NCBI GenBank assembly: GCA_024734555.1 | Contig: JANPWX010000074.1 | Location: 1,283,593 to 1,347,592 of the forward strand | DNA: 64,000 nucleotides | Reading direction: 5' to 3' | Source of the DNA: Trochalopteron elliotii | Taxonomy: Eukaryota > Chordata > Aves > Passeriformes > Leiothrichidae | Notes under the pieces: generated by a model | Seen by the model: the letters and a program-made list of their open reading frames with translations, nothing else | What the model was told of the DNA's origin: nothing | Databases searched by the model: none | Program-made: the position numbers and the translations under genes | Part shown: positions 60,101 to 63,100 of the stretch, in pieces | Layout: every line of letters starts with the position of its first letter | Position numbering within the stretch: the first letter of the stretch is position 1

Positions 60101-63100
60101 ATAATAAGGAAATACAGTTTTATTTTTTGCTAACCTGCACTGTATGTCTTCTTGCAATGCAACCATCATTGCCAAATGTTGATCAATTTCTGGCTGATTT
60201 GCTGCTTCACCTTCTCCTCTGAGGGGATCATGCATTAGTTTCAGCTCATTTTCAAAGGGTAGGATATAGGTATGGCCATAATAAAATCCTAATGGGATTT
60301 TTGCTCGGGCATTTGTGCTACCATATCGACCAATAACAGTGATCTGAAAGAAATAATGCAACTATATTGTAACACAATTGTATCAAACCAGGAAAAATAA
60401 ACACTAAGTCAAAAATACATTAAAAAATTATAGTCAACAAAAGTTTGGTCTAAAGAGAGGTTAAGTGAAAGTTCATGTACTAACAAAGATCAAGAACCTA
60501 AAAGATCTTTTTACCTTCATAAACCTGCAAACTGGGGGTGGCAGCAAATCGTGTAAAATAAGTGAATGTGTGCTAATGTCAGTAGCCACTACCAGCCGCC
60601 TTCCATCCACTTCTTCTCCTAAAGTCCAGATGTCAATGGACAAAGAAGCCAAATCTCCACAAGTGGGAATCAATACATCTGTCAGTAATATAGGTCTTCC
60701 AAAATCCAGGGTCACAAACCTTCTTGCTCCTAGGTGAGGAAAACAGGATTGCCTGAAAGACCAGTATGTGCTAACCACCAAGACATGTTACTTCTCAAAC
60801 AATAAAGCCACTGTTTATGTGTTGTTTAAAAGGTATATAAAGGTTTATGCATTGTTTAAAAGGTACACTTGAGGCTAAAAATAGCTGTACAGTCTCAGAA
60901 ACTCTCACTACAGCTTGAACACTTTGAGAAGAAAAATTTGGCATCAAGTTAAATGAAGCTGTTTTGCTTTTTATGCATTATTTTGAACAGGTGCTCTGTT
61001 GAGAGACCCAACATATTCCCAAAATCTCCAGGATTTTTCAACTATCACCAACTTATAGGTCTTAAACTCACAGATATGACAGAATGCAAACTGAGAAATA
61101 TCTTTACTCTGGAAAGCTAAAAGAGACTGTAGCTAAGCAACTTATTTAAAGGCTCCGGAAAATACTCCACTTCTTACTAGAACATGTGTCAAAATTATTA
61201 TTAGGAATTGTGGTTTTACCTGAGTGCATTCGCTCTATAATAATTGATTGATGAGGTGGAGGTTGAAGAAAATGTGAAGCATGAGATATTGCAAGAGCAA
61301 GGCCAGATCCAAGTGGATTCTGAGGAGTGGAAAAACATCAGTCAAATTAAGTGATTAAAATCTATGCATTTATTGTGAACTGTTAAAGATGTACCATTTT
61401 GACAACACCTCACTACACTTAGATTTAAGCATGAACCATCAAAACACTAAGTTTGAACTACTAAGTTCAAAGGATTAAAAACTCTTTACACAGTTAAGCT
61501 AGCTCCAATAAAGACAAACCATATGAGGTACTGTAACAATACTATCTTGCTTTCCTAAATTCTTTTCATATGGTATAAAGTTGTGATATAGTTTTCACAT
61601 CTCACCCAAATAAAGATATATTTACTAGTACTCAAGTACAAATTAAGACCCTGGAAATGCTTACAGCATCTTGTTACTCTAAGAAAAAGAAAAGAAAATA
61701 ATTACCGTTCTAGACTTGCTTGTATTTTTGTTATGTGCTGCAAGGTTAACTGTTGGGGGGTCAATGACTGAACCAGGAAAAAGCTGAGCAAGCTCTGCAT
61801 TAATAACAGCAGAAACTGCTTCATTAGGTGGAGTCAAAGGTGGAGTCATGAAGAGAGGAGTTGTTTTTGGGGTGGGTGGAATGACATCTGAAGGATGAAT
61901 GAAGAACCCTGGAGCTGCTACTGTATTAGAAGGCACAGAGTTGTGAACAGGACCAACTGCTGATGCTGCTGCTGCCGCTGCTGCTGTTGTCTGATGCAGT
62001 TTTGCTTCCAGCTTCGCCTTCTGTGGAGAAGATGAAAGCAATGTATGTAGCAGATAATACCACTTGTGAACACGGGAGTAGTACTGAGCCACACGTTCAA
62101 CTCTGATTATAAAACTGCATTTAATAAGCCCAAGCTACCTTCAATATAGCCAAGTTGGATGACCAACTATAAGCTGAAAAATTAAACCATTAAACTATCT
62201 ATTTAATTTGACTCACAAGCTGAGGAACACAAGTAATTAGATGGAATAATCAAAAAAAAAACCAAAACCCTACCACTGAAATGCAAGGCAGAGTCAACAC
62301 AGCCAAGCACTGGTCAACTAACAGTGGCTTGGCCAACTAACAATGGCTTTATGACTGGCACTTCCCTGTGTCAGCAACTGTGCTGCTCATTTCAGTATGC
62401 TTTTCCAATTTCAGACTGATATACTTACGAAGACTTAGTTCTTATTACAAACTCCCAACCCACCCTTAAAATACACAAAAACTAAGTCTGAAAGACCAAA
62501 GCAGCATGGGAGACGCTCCCAGAACTTTGCTTAAGAAGAGCAAACCAGAGTGCTGAGCAGTTCCTTTCTCAAATATGCTACGGAGAAAAAAAAAAAGGCA
62601 ACTAGTTTTGTAACTACTTTGTCAGCTTTCGAAGTTTAGATACAGCACTAAAAAGAGCCAAATAGCCTCCAACCTGTTGCTGAAGCTTCAAAAGCTGCTG
62701 CTGTTTCTCTTGCAGCACCTGGAGCTGTTGCTCGGCTGAGGCCATTGCATGAGAGAGAGACTGCAAAGCTACCTGGGCTGCTGAACTCAGTGCTGTCGAG
62801 GCTTCCCCAACTGTTCCAGAAGAGAGGCCACCAACTGCTGGGGTAACCCCAAAGGTACTCACTGGCATGAAACAAACAAACAAAACAAAACATGTATGTA
62901 GAAATTATAAAACACACCTTTAATTCCTTATTAATTGTTCAGAGTGATGTAAAAACAAGAGATACCTCTTTTTATCCAGTTCCTGCTACAAGGTAACATC
63001 ATCTTGAGTTACAAAGCATATGGTTTGTAGACTATGCACATTGGTCATACATGTAACACTTGGATTACCAAAAAAACACCTAGAAAAGCTCTAGAATTCT

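Noticed and set aside
61918..62100. Minus-strand polyglutamine frame
   Set aside because: It is the shifted frame of the Ala-tract exon 3, which has the conserved BIRC6 reading.
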